From Rhodospirillales bacterium 24-66-33 (lineage in GTDB: Bacteria > Pseudomonadota > Alphaproteobacteria > Reyranellales > Reyranellaceae), in contig NCHQ01000014.1 of NCBI GenBank assembly GCA_002281855.1, positions 1 through 64,000 of the forward strand: 64,000 bases of DNA, read 5' to 3'. The notes below the pieces were generated by a model. That model was given only the letters and a program-made list of their open reading frames with translations. It did no database searches and was not told the origin of the DNA. Position 1 is the first letter of the stretch. Each line of letters starts with the position of its first letter. The position numbers and the translations under genes are program-made. This document shows, one piece after another, positions 31,771 through 39,205 of the stretch.

Positions 31771-32649
31771 ATGTTTTCAGAGATCAGACAAGGAATCCTC
31801 CCGCTCGCCCTGCGCAACATCAAGCGCCTGGGCGATCTGGAGCGTGCCGGACTTCTGATCGAATCGCTGGCCAAGCATTGGCGGGACAGCAAGCCTTTCG
31901 AGCTCCTGATCATCGCCCCCGACCGCGACGCGGACCTCTTGCGCTCCAACCTGCCGCGCTTTCCCAATATCGAAGTGACCGTGCGCCGCGAGGGCGACTT
32001 CTTCCCCGCCTTCAGTTCCTTCTACTGGATGACCGGCTGGTACCGGCAACAGATCGTAAAATTGCACGTCCCCGCGGTGCTGGGCTTCGGCGGCTTCTTC
32101 ACGCTGGATTCCGACGTCTGCTGCGTCGGGAACTTCGATTCGCGCACCTTCGTGCAATACGACCGGGCGCTGTCGCGATGGGAGCCCAAGCAGCATCACG
32201 ACTGGTGGCAGAGCGCCGCCGAGGTGATCGGCATTCCCTACGATACACGCTCGCATGGCCTCTCGGTGACGCCGAACATCCTGCACGGCGACCTGGCGCG
32301 ACAGACTCTGGAACGGCTGCGCGGTCCGCGGATGAGCGCAATGACGTCCCTGCTGCTGTGGAAGGCCCGCAAGCCGCTGCAGGTGCCGTGGACCGAGTAT
32401 TCGCTGTACACCAGCACGGCTGAGATCAACGGCACGCTCTACGACTATCATGCCGAGTGGGACACTTGTTACACGTCCGACGTCCAGCTCTTCTCCGAAC
32501 GGTCCTGCGTCTGGGGTGCCGACGATTTCGAGCGGCTGGTGCGGCTGCCCAACGGCACCGACCCCGGCGGCAAGTTCATCATCGTGCAGAGCCACGCGCG
32601 CATTCCGCTGCAGCAGGTGCGCGACTACTGCCTGAGCTTCGTCGGCTAG
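31771..32649 (+). CDS. DUF6492-like, glycosyltransferase-type protein
   Basis: A 292-residue soluble protein. The N-terminal part resembles a GT-A type nucleotide-sugar fold: KPFELLIIAPDRDADLL, then after GFGGFF the acidic LDSDVCCVGNF, corresponding to the D-x-D region of glycosyltransferases. Later come NILHGDLARQTL, WTEYSLYTSTAEINGTLYDY and SHARIPLQQVRDYC. I match it to the uncharacterised DUF6492 group with moderate certainty. The ATG at 31771 has GGAGAG 11 nt upstream; upstream in-frame codons add a non-homologous, Arg/Cys-rich extension. It converges with the CoA-transferase gene, overlapping by 4 bp. Confidence 0.6.
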   Translation: MFSEIRQGILPLALRNIKRLGDLERAGLLIESLAKHWRDSKPFELLIIAPDRDADLLRSNLPRFPNIEVTVRREGDFFPAFSSFYWMTGWYRQQIVKLHVPAVLGFGGFFTLDSDVCCVGNFDSRTFVQYDRALSRWEPKQHHDWWQSAAEVIGIPYDTRSHGLSVTPNILHGDLARQTLERLRGPRMSAMTSLLLWKARKPLQVPWTEYSLYTSTAEINGTLYDYHAEWDTCYTSDVQLFSERSCVWGADDFERLVRLPNGTDPGGKFIIVQSHARIPLQQVRDYCLSFVG

Positions 32650-33773
32650 ATTTTCCCGTTGTGCTCGCCGATTTTCGGCGCGGTCTCCATACCCCCCACA
32701 CGCTGGCCGTCGATGCTGAGCGGCAGGGAGTGGAAGAGGGCGTTGGATCCGGCGTAGGGCTGCATGAACATCGCCAGCGCCGCGACCTGCGCCAGCTCCA
32801 TCACCTGGGGCACGGTGTTCAGGGGGCCGTTCGGCACGCCCAGCGCATCGAGCTTCGCCGCCCAATGGGCGCGGGGATGCTCCTTCATGATGTCGGCGAT
32901 CATGCCCAGCAGCAGTTCGCGCCGCTCGGCGCGCTGGACGTTGGTCCTGAAACGCTCCTCGTCCGGCCACTCGGGATGGCCCAGCGCCTCGGCGAACTTG
33001 CGCCACAGACGGTCGTTGCCGGGGCAGATCATGAGCGGCCCGTCGCTGCATTCGAAGGCCTGGTAGGGCGTCAGCGACGGATGGCCGGTGCCTTGGCGCG
33101 GCGGCATCCTGCCCGTCACCGACCAACCGGCGACATGATTGGAGGCCCACATCAGCCCGCTTTCGAACAATGACGTGTTCACCAGGCTGCCTTCGCCGGT
33201 CGCCGTGCGCTTGGCCAGGGCCGCCAGCACGCCGATCGCCGTCCACATGCCGGTCGACAGGTCGATGATCGAGACGCCGATGCGCGCCTCGGGGCCGGTC
33301 GGGTCGCCGTTGAGCGAGATCAGGCCGGCGACGGCCTGGATGATCGGCTCGTAGCCCGGCCGGTCCTTCCAGGGACCGGCGTGGCCGAAGGCGCCGAGGT
33401 CGGCATAGATCAGTCGCGGGAAGCGCTTGGTGAGCGTGGCGCCGTCGAAGCCGAATTTGGCTGGCACGTCGGCGCGCAGATTGTGCACGAAGATGTCGGC
33501 CGCGCCGATGCGCTCGATCAGCGCCGCGCGCTGCGCCGGGTCGGCGAGATCGCAGGTGATCGACTTCTTGCCGCGGTTCAGCGCGATGAAGCCGGTCGCA
33601 TCGCCTTCGACGAAGGGAGGCCCCCACTTGCGCGCGTCGTCGCCCTCGGGACGCTCGACCTTGACCACTTCGGCGCCGAGGAAGGCCAGGATCTGGCCGC
33701 AATAGGGGCCGGCCAGGTTCTGGCCGAACTCCACGACCTTGATGCCCGCGAGCGGGCCCGACGCTGTACTCAT
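32646..33773 (-). CDS. CaiB/BaiF-type (family III) CoA transferase
   Basis: Transfers CoA between acyl-CoA and free carboxylic acids. 375 residues starting SGPLAGIKVVEFGQNLAGPY, with the family signature GAEVVKVERPEGDDARKWG, LNRGKKSITCDL, and the active-site Asp in ARIGVSIIDLSTGMWTAIGV. Its start overlaps the stop of the acyl-CoA dehydrogenase (ATGA), so the two are translationally coupled. Together with the dehydrogenase, crotonase and Bug protein it forms an operon for uptake, activation and beta-oxidation-like breakdown of a carboxylic acid of unknown identity. Confidence 0.93.
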   Translation of the reverse strand: MSTASGPLAGIKVVEFGQNLAGPYCGQILAFLGAEVVKVERPEGDDARKWGPPFVEGDATGFIALNRGKKSITCDLADPAQRAALIERIGAADIFVHNLRADVPAKFGFDGATLTKRFPRLIYADLGAFGHAGPWKDRPGYEPIIQAVAGLISLNGDPTGPEARIGVSIIDLSTGMWTAIGVLAALAKRTATGEGSLVNTSLFESGLMWASNHVAGWSVTGRMPPRQGTGHPSLTPYQAFECSDGPLMICPGNDRLWRKFAEALGHPEWPDEERFRTNVQRAERRELLLGMIADIMKEHPRAHWAAKLDALGVPNGPLNTVPQVMELAQVAALAMFMQPYAGSNALFHSLPLSIDGQRVGGMETAPKIGEHNGKI

Positions 33774-34936
33774 CGCAGATTGCTCCCCAGGATCTCTCGC
33801 GCGATCACCATGCGCTGGACCTCGCTCGGGCCTTCGCCGACCCGGCGGATTCGCATCTCGCGGTACCAGCGCTCCAACGGCAGGTCCTTGGTCATGCCCA
33901 TGCCACCATGGATCTGCATCGAGCGGTCGACCACGCGGCCGCCGCCTTCCGACGCGGTGAGCTTGGCGATCGAGGCTTCGATCTTGAAGGGCAGGCCGCG
34001 GCGCGCCTTCTCCGCCGCCTCCAGGGTGAAGTGCCTCGCCGTGCGGATGTCGATCTCGTTGTCGACCAGCATCCACTGCACGGCCTGGCGGTTGGCGAGC
34101 TTCTCACCGAAGGTCGTGCGCATCTTGGCCCATTCGATCGCCATTTCGTGCGCGGCGATGGCGACGCCGATGCAGCCCGCGGCATAGGGGATACGCTGGC
34201 GCGTCAGCCGGTCGTTGGCGACGGCGAAGCCCTTGTTCACCTCGCCCAGCACCTGGTGGTCGCTGACCCAGCAATCCTTGAACTCGAGTTCGGTCGCATA
34301 GTGCGAGGAGCGCAGCGTGTGCACGACCCTCCGCACGTGGAACCCCGGCGTGTCGCTGTCGATGATGAAGCAGGTGATGCCGGCGCGCCCCTTGGAGGCA
34401 TCGGTCCGGGCGAAGACGATGCCGTACTGCGCGCGATCGGCGTTGGAAATGAAGATCTTGGCGCCGTTGAGGACCCAGCCATTGTCCTTGCGTTCGGCTT
34501 TCGTCTGGATGGCGCGTGCCGGATCGCTGCCGCCGGACGGCTCGGTGAGGCCGAAGAACGCCTTCTTCTCGCCGCGCAGCGTCGGATAGAGATAGCGTTC
34601 CTTCTGGTCGTCGTTGGCCTCGAAGATCTGTGCCAGGCCCGCGCCGCCGAAGGTGCCGTAGCAGGGCACGTAGAGGCCGGCGCGATGCTGGGCCATCTCG
34701 ATGGCCAGCAGGACGCGGGTCACGATGTCGATGTCGGGACCGCCATATTCCTTGGGAATGTCGATGCCGAACAGGCCCATCGCCTTGGTCTTCTCGACCA
34801 GCCGCGCATGATCGGCGGGATCGAGTTCGGAGGCGTCGGGATCGAGCTTGGCTTCGAGCGGAATGATCTCTTCGCGTACGAAGCGGCGGACCTGGTCGAT
34901 CAGCATCTGCTGTTCTGCGGAGGGCTCGAAATCCAT
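33770..34936 (-). CDS. Acyl-CoA dehydrogenase
   Basis: FAD enzyme that introduces the alpha-beta double bond in acyl-CoA. 388 residues, normal length. Visible are FGIDIPKEYGGPDID, the FAD/substrate segment FFGLTEPSGGSDPARAIQT, NGAKIFISNADRAQYGIV, and the C-terminal QIHGGMGMTKDLPLERWYRE followed by GEGPSEVQRMVIAREIL. The first step of the presumed catabolic operon is coupled to the CoA transferase downstream (4-bp overlap). Confidence 0.95.
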   Translation of the reverse strand: MDFEPSAEQQMLIDQVRRFVREEIIPLEAKLDPDASELDPADHARLVEKTKAMGLFGIDIPKEYGGPDIDIVTRVLLAIEMAQHRAGLYVPCYGTFGGAGLAQIFEANDDQKERYLYPTLRGEKKAFFGLTEPSGGSDPARAIQTKAERKDNGWVLNGAKIFISNADRAQYGIVFARTDASKGRAGITCFIIDSDTPGFHVRRVVHTLRSSHYATELEFKDCWVSDHQVLGEVNKGFAVANDRLTRQRIPYAAGCIGVAIAAHEMAIEWAKMRTTFGEKLANRQAVQWMLVDNEIDIRTARHFTLEAAEKARRGLPFKIEASIAKLTASEGGGRVVDRSMQIHGGMGMTKDLPLERWYREMRIRRVGEGPSEVQRMVIAREILGSNLR

Positions 34937-34946
34937 TTCTGCCTCT

Positions 34947-35285
34947 TCAGCTCGGGCTCAACCGTCCCAGCGGGGGCGGGTTCTTGGCATTGTCGGGCGG
35001 CAGGCGGCCATGGTCGGCCTGGTGCACCATCAGCAGCTCGAACCAGCGCGTGCGATATTGCTGGTTCACTTCGACACGGAACTGGTGGCCCGGCCCCCGT
35101 TCAGCGAGCTCGCGCTGCAACTCGCTGCGCAGCCCGAACGGCGCGCGCGCACCGGCCTGGCCGATGCAGAGGAGGACGCCTGTGGCGTCGGCGACCTGAT
35201 AGACGCCGAGCTGGCCCGGCAGGCGGGCGATCTCTTCGGCCGTCAGGGGCCGCCACGGCTTGTCGAGGCGGAGCCTGATCGACAT
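34947..35285 (-). CDS. Small hypothetical protein, possibly GIY-YIG-like
   Basis: A 112-residue protein inserted between the crotonase and the acyl-CoA dehydrogenase genes on the same strand, with gaps of 3 and 10 bp. The central stretch LGVYQVADATGVLLCIGQAG, followed by RSELQRELAERG, resembles the strand pair and helix of a GIY-YIG nuclease domain, though the second motif is CIG rather than YIG and the catalytic Arg/Glu pattern is not clear. The spacing indicates it is co-transcribed with the catabolic genes. Function unknown. Confidence 0.55.
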   Translation of the reverse strand: MSIRLRLDKPWRPLTAEEIARLPGQLGVYQVADATGVLLCIGQAGARAPFGLRSELQRELAERGPGHQFRVEVNQQYRTRWFELLMVHQADHGRLPPDNAKNPPPLGRLSPS

Positions 35286-35288
35286 GGC

Positions 35289-36050
35289 CTAGCGCCCCTG
35301 GAACTTCGCGGTGCGTTTCTCCAGCCGCGCCTTCATGCCTTCCTGCGCGTCCTGGCTCTTCATCGCGGCCTGCACGAGCGCGTCGACATCGCCGTGCTCG
35401 ATGGCGTCGCGGAACTCGAGCTGCCTCACCGTGAGCGCCTTCATGGCCTTCAGCGAGAGAGGCGCGTTGGCGGCCAGCCGGTCGACGACCCGGGAGGCCT
35501 CGGCTTCGAGCTCGTCCGGCGGCACGCAGCGGGCGATCAGGCCCAGCGCATGCAGCTTGGTGGACGGCAGCGGGTCGCCCAGCAGCAGCATCTCGCGCGT
35601 CGTGACCGGACCCAGAACTTCCATCAGCTTCTTGGCCAGGAACCAGTTGGGAGCGAGGCCGACCTGGGCCAGCGACATGCCGAACCGCGCCTTGTCGCTT
35701 GCGACCACGATGTCGCAGTGAAGCGCTAGCTCGTTGCCGCCGGCAATGGCGTCGCCGTGAACGATGGCGACGACGGGCAGCGGGCAGAGTTCGACCGCGC
35801 GCAGCATCACCTCGATGCCGCTGGCATTGCCGCCGCCGATCGTCTCACGACGCTCCGCCATGTCGAGACCGGCGCAGAAAACATTGCCCTTGCCGCGGAT
35901 CACGACCACGCGATCCTCGGGCGCGACGGGCGCCTGCAGCGCTTCGATCATCTCGCGCATCAGCTCGCTGTCGAGCGCGTTGCGCTTTTCCGGCCGGTTC
36001 ATCCAGATGGTTTTGACCGGGCCGCTCTTCTCGATGATGACCTTGGTCAT
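35289..36050 (-). CDS. Enoyl-CoA hydratase/isomerase (crotonase) family protein
   Basis: 253 residues with the crotonase fold: WMNRPEKRNALDSELM, the first oxyanion segment GNVFCAGLDMAERRE, and GDAIAGGNELALHCDIVVAS, which keeps the Glu equivalent to rat hydratase Glu144. The second catalytic Glu (normally in FGQPEI) is replaced: the chain reads FGMSLAQVGLAP. A plain hydration reaction is therefore doubtful; isomerase, hydrolase or other crotonase chemistry is possible. It starts 5 bp after the Bug-protein stop in the same operon. Confidence 0.9.
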   Translation of the reverse strand: MTKVIIEKSGPVKTIWMNRPEKRNALDSELMREMIEALQAPVAPEDRVVVIRGKGNVFCAGLDMAERRETIGGGNASGIEVMLRAVELCPLPVVAIVHGDAIAGGNELALHCDIVVASDKARFGMSLAQVGLAPNWFLAKKLMEVLGPVTTREMLLLGDPLPSTKLHALGLIARCVPPDELEAEASRVVDRLAANAPLSLKAMKALTVRQLEFRDAIEHGDVDALVQAAMKSQDAQEGMKARLEKRTAKFQGR

Positions 36051-36055
36051 GGCGC

Positions 36056-37027
36056 TCACTCCGGCTCGATGCCGGCCGCCTTGATTTCCTTGGTCCACCA
36101 TGTCGTCTCGCTCTTCACGTAGGCCGCGAACTCGCCGAGGGCGAGCGGGGCGATCTCCATGCGGCCCTGCGTCATCGCCTTGGCGGTCGCCGGGTCCTTC
36201 AGCGCCTCGGCGATCGCGTCGGCCAGGACCTTCTGGACGTCCTTGGGCGTCGCCGCCGGCGCGAACACGGCCAGCCAGTAGACCAGCGAGTAGCCCGGGA
36301 CGGTTTCCGCGATCGCCGGCAGATTGGGCGTGACGGTCGTGCGCTTGGGGCCGGTGGTCGCGAGGCCGCGTACTCGCCCGGCCTCGATCTGGGTCAGCGC
36401 CTGCGGCAGGTCGGGGAACATCACCTGGACCTGGCCCGACGCCACGTCGCCCAGCGCCTGCGGGCTGGCCTTGTAGGGCACCCGCTCCATCTTCACGCCG
36501 GCCAGCTTGTTGAACATCTCGCCCGAGAGACGCTGCGAGGCGCTGGCTTCGGCGTAGTTGAGCTTGCCGGGATTCTTCTTCGCGTACTCCACCAGCTCGG
36601 CGGTGGTCTTCACCGGCAGATCGTTGTTCACGACCAGCGCATTGACGCCCATCACGCAGCGCATGATCGGCGCGAAATCCTTGTCGATGTCGTAGCTCAG
36701 CTTCTTGAACAGGGCCCCGTTGGCGGCGTTCGTCGTGTTCGTGCCCATCATCAGCGTGTAGCCGTCGGCCGGGGCGGTCGCGACGGCGGAAGCGCCCAGC
36801 TGCCCGCTGGCGCCCGGCTTGTTCTCGATCACAACCGGCTGCTTCAGGATCTCCTGCAGCTTGGCGCCAAGCCCGCGGGCCGTCAGGTCGGTGGCGCTGC
36901 CGGCCGCGAAGGGCACGACGATCTTGATCGGCTTGTTGGGATAGGCCTGGGCGAAAGCGGCCTTGGACAGCGAACCAGCAGCCAGTGCGGCGGCGCCCGC
37001 CAGGGTCGTACGACGGTTGAGCTTCAC
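36056..37027 (-). CDS. Bug-family (TctC-type) substrate-binding protein
   Basis: A 323-residue periplasmic binding protein of the tripartite tricarboxylate transporter family. The signal peptide LNRRTTLAGAAALAAGSLSK, containing twin Arg, ends at AFAQAYPNKPIKIVVPFAAG, the classic mature N terminus of this family. ENKPGASGQLGASAVATAPA and GYTLMMGTNTT follow. No TctA/TctB membrane genes are nearby, as is common for these solitary proteins. It heads the leftward catabolic operon, so its ligand is probably the acid degraded by the genes downstream. Confidence 0.93.
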   Translation of the reverse strand: MKLNRRTTLAGAAALAAGSLSKAAFAQAYPNKPIKIVVPFAAGSATDLTARGLGAKLQEILKQPVVIENKPGASGQLGASAVATAPADGYTLMMGTNTTNAANGALFKKLSYDIDKDFAPIMRCVMGVNALVVNNDLPVKTTAELVEYAKKNPGKLNYAEASASQRLSGEMFNKLAGVKMERVPYKASPQALGDVASGQVQVMFPDLPQALTQIEAGRVRGLATTGPKRTTVTPNLPAIAETVPGYSLVYWLAVFAPAATPKDVQKVLADAIAEALKDPATAKAMTQGRMEIAPLALGEFAAYVKSETTWWTKEIKAAGIEPE

Positions 37028-37099
37028 GTTTCCTCCCGAGGCCTCGTCCGGCCGGGCCCCGTTTTAGCGGCCCGGCGCGGCGAGGCAAAGGCGGGCGGC

Positions 37100-38062
37100 C
37101 TACATGAAGAGCTTTTCCGCCTTGCGGTCGGTGTACAGGCCAGCCACGAACTCGGCGTAGCCGTTGTAGAGCAGGGTGGGGATGCGCTGGTCGCTGCCCA
37201 GCGGCTTCTCGGTGGCCTGGCTCCAGCGGGGATGGGCGACCTCGGGGTTCACGTTGGCCCAGAAGCCGTACTCGCTCGATTGCAGCCCCTCCCAAAAGGT
37301 CTTGGGCTTCTTGTCGGTGAACTCGACGCTGACGATCGATTTCACGTTCTTGAAGCCATACTTCCAGGGCGCCACGAGACGCAGCGGCGCACCGTTCTGC
37401 TTGGGCATCGGCTTGCCATAGAGGCCGGTCGCGATGAAAGCGAGGTCGTTCATCGCCTCGTCCATCGCCAGCCCTTCGGTATAGGGCCACGGATAGAGCG
37501 GGTCGCGCTGTTCGCGCATCACCGACGGCTTGGACAGGGTCTTCATGACGATGAACTTGGCGCTGCCCAGCGGCTTGCAGACCTCGACCAGCGAGCGGAC
37601 CGGGAAGCCGGTCCAGGGCACGATCATCGACCAGGTCTCGACGCAGCGATGGCGATAGACGCGCTCCTCGAGCTGCACCTTCGCCAGCAGGTCGTCGATG
37701 CCGATTTCGAAGGGCTTCTCGACCATGCCGCCGACCTTGATGGTCCAGGGACGCACCTCAAGCTTCTGGGCGTCGCGCCAGATGCTCTTGTCGGTGCCGA
37801 ATTCGTAGAAGTTGTTGTAGGTGGTGGCGAGTTTCTCGGCCGTCATCGGAGTCGGCACGCCATACCTGTCGTTGCGCTTGGCCGGATACAGGCCGGCGGA
37901 TGGATCGGCCGACTTGTCCTGCGCCATCAGTTGCCCCGGCAGGGCGATCGAGGCCGCACCGAAGCCCATGGCGCGCACCATCGTCCGCCGGTTGAGGTAG
38001 TGGCTTTCCGCTGTCGCCTTGGACTCCGGAAGCTCCCAGCCTTTCGTGCGCTTGATCAGCAT
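37100..38062 (-). CDS. msrP: Molybdopterin methionine-sulfoxide reductase MsrP (YedY-like)
   Basis: Periplasmic molybdoenzyme that repairs oxidised methionine in exported proteins. 320 residues. The N terminus has a twin-arginine signal (YLNRRTMVRAMGFGAAS). The Mo-ligating Cys140 lies in YRHRCVETWSMIVPWTGFP. The sulfite-oxidase fold follows (GAPLRLVAPWKYGFKNVKSI and SVEFTDKKPKTFWEGL). The usual haem partner gene msrQ is not adjacent. Instead two thioredoxin-like exported proteins are encoded just upstream on the same strand, which could supply electrons by another route. Confidence 0.92.
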   Translation of the reverse strand: MLIKRTKGWELPESKATAESHYLNRRTMVRAMGFGAASIALPGQLMAQDKSADPSAGLYPAKRNDRYGVPTPMTAEKLATTYNNFYEFGTDKSIWRDAQKLEVRPWTIKVGGMVEKPFEIGIDDLLAKVQLEERVYRHRCVETWSMIVPWTGFPVRSLVEVCKPLGSAKFIVMKTLSKPSVMREQRDPLYPWPYTEGLAMDEAMNDLAFIATGLYGKPMPKQNGAPLRLVAPWKYGFKNVKSIVSVEFTDKKPKTFWEGLQSSEYGFWANVNPEVAHPRWSQATEKPLGSDQRIPTLLYNGYAEFVAGLYTDRKAEKLFM

Positions 38063-38152
38063 CGCTTCAACTCCTCTTTACGCCGTGCTCCTAGATGAGC
38101 CCGGCGCGGGTTCGTCGCAAATCAACCCTGCTCACTGGGCCGTGACGCCGCC

Positions 38153-38590
38153 CTAGGGCTGCGCGTTGGTCACGTCGAGCAGGGTCGGCCACATCACGTC
38201 CCGCCAGGCACTGATGCCCACGGCGGTGAAGGTGATCTGTCCGCCCTGAATGAGGAAAAAACGAGGCGTCTCGGCGCCCTGTTCGATCCCGACCTGGCTC
38301 ATCAGGAAGGCGTCGAGCACCCAGCGAAGGTCGGTGGGCCAGTTCGCGGGCTTCAGGAGAAGCGCCGGCGTCTTCGTGAAGACCACGCGATAGTCGACCT
38401 TCTGGAAGACCGGCGCCTGCTTGAACAGAGGCTCCCACTGGGTGCGCCAGATCTTGCAGGCTTCGGACGTCTCGTCGCCGGCAAAGACCAGGATGGGCTT
38501 GGCGGTGCCCTGGGCGGCGGCGGCTCGCGCCAACATCGGCGCGGCAGCCAGCGACAGGCCGGCCGCGACCACGCTACGTCTCTTGACCAT
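38153..38590 (-). CDS. Exported thioredoxin-like protein, SEAC form
   Basis: A 145-residue protein with a signal peptide carrying twin Arg (MVKRRSVVAAGLSLAAAPML ... AAAQG). The mature part starts PILVFAGDETSEACKIWRTQ, a beta strand followed by a helix as in thioredoxin folds. Only the second Cys of a CxxC (Cys45) is kept; Ser42 occupies the first place. RFFLIQGGQITFTAVG towards the end corresponds to the cis-Pro strand region, with TPRFF providing a Pro. It is the tandem paralogue of the gene at 38660-39094 and lies 90 bp upstream of msrP. I do not know a named family for it. A single Cys suggests a monothiol role. Confidence 0.7.
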   Translation of the reverse strand: MVKRRSVVAAGLSLAAAPMLARAAAAQGTAKPILVFAGDETSEACKIWRTQWEPLFKQAPVFQKVDYRVVFTKTPALLLKPANWPTDLRWVLDAFLMSQVGIEQGAETPRFFLIQGGQITFTAVGISAWRDVMWPTLLDVTNAQP

Positions 38591-38604
38591 CAACCTACGT
38601 CTCC

Positions 38605-38629
38605 CCCTCGTGGACCGGTCCCACGAGGG
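38605..38629 (-). promoter_or_regulatory. Hairpin overlapping the ribosome-binding region of the SEAC gene
   Basis: In the transcript CCCTCGTGG pairs with CCACGAGGG around a 7-nt loop, and the downstream arm runs straight into the purine-rich GGGGGAG that precedes the ATG at 38590. It could dampen translation or act as an attenuator between the two thioredoxin-like genes. There is no T tract. Confidence 0.4.
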
Positions 38630-38659
38630 CAATATGCTGTATCGCAGTCCGGCCGGGAA

Positions 38660-39094
38660 CTACGCCTTGGTGGCGGTCAGGTCCTGGATCATCGGCCACA
38701 TCCTGTCCTTCCAGCCGCCATTGCCGGTGACGGTGAGCAGGATCTTGCCGTCCTGGAACAGGATGAAGCGCGGCGTCGCATTGGGGCTTCTTTTACCCTC
38801 GTCGCTGGCGAGGAAGGCAGCCCGGATGGGTCGTGCCGGCGTGGGCCAGCTTTGTTCCACCATCACGAGGTCCGCATTGGCCGGATGGACGACCTGATAG
38901 TCCATCTTCTTGAAAGCGGCCGACTTGAGGAAATCAGGCTCGGACTGGGCACGCCAGATCTTGCAGCCGCCTCAAAGTTCGTGGCCGACGAACACCAGCG
39001 TCGGGCGCCCAGACTGGGCATTCGCGACGCGGGTCAGTGACGATGCGGCAGCCGTCGCCAGGCCACCCACCATCAGAGACCTTCTCTTGAACAT
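38660..39094 (-). CDS. Exported thioredoxin-like protein with in-frame TGA: probable selenoprotein (Sec41, UGGC motif)
   Basis: Reads as one 144-residue protein if the TGA at 38972-38974 (codon 41) is decoded as selenocysteine. The start ATG at 39094 is 7 nt after AGGAG. The signal peptide is MFKRRSLMVGGLATAAASSL ... ANAQ. Then comes PTLVFVGHEL-U-GGCKIWRAQ, aligning without gaps to the paralogue PILVFAGDETSEACKIWRTQ; U sits where Ser42 is, so the motif is UxxC with Cys44. The frame stays open and homologous for the remaining 103 codons to TAG. A hairpin with fdhF-like SECIS geometry follows the TGA. A Cys codon (TGC) is one change from TGA. Alternatives are a recent nonsense mutation or a sequencing error. 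Standard callers would report only 38660-38905. Confidence 0.75.
38937..38968 (-). promoter_or_regulatory. Candidate bacterial SECIS element
   Basis: Counting from the base after UGA (38971 = +1), the mRNA can pair G12-C29, A13-U28, bulge U14, C15-G27, U16-A26, G17-C25 and G18-C24, leaving the loop CGUGC with G20-U21. An outer helix GGCU(4-7)/AGCC(32-35) can close it. In E. coli fdhF, as I recall the sequence, SelB contacts a bulged U and a loop G-U at these same distances (+14, +20, +21). No computed fold is available. Confidence 0.65.
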
Positions 39095-39205
39095 GAACAT
39101 ACTCCTGCGGAACCATTCCACGAGGCGAATGTGAGCGGCCGGACCGCGGGGGAGAAGTGCTCTCGGTCCGGCCTCACCGCCTTGTGACTGGAGCGGAGGC
39201 CGCGC

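Noticed and set aside
38660..38905. A stand-alone 81-codon gene
   Set aside because: It is only the tail of the TGA-containing gene: it starts in mid-domain without a ribosome binding site, and the homology continues upstream through the TGA.
38660..39094. Pseudogene made by a nonsense mutation
   Set aside because: Not excluded, but less likely. There is a single TGA at the redox position, no other damage, and a SECIS-like hairpin with the right spacing.
38934..39116. 60-codon minus-strand frame near the selenoprotein start
   Set aside because: It is out of frame with the homologous coding sequence and has no similarity to anything in the neighbourhood.
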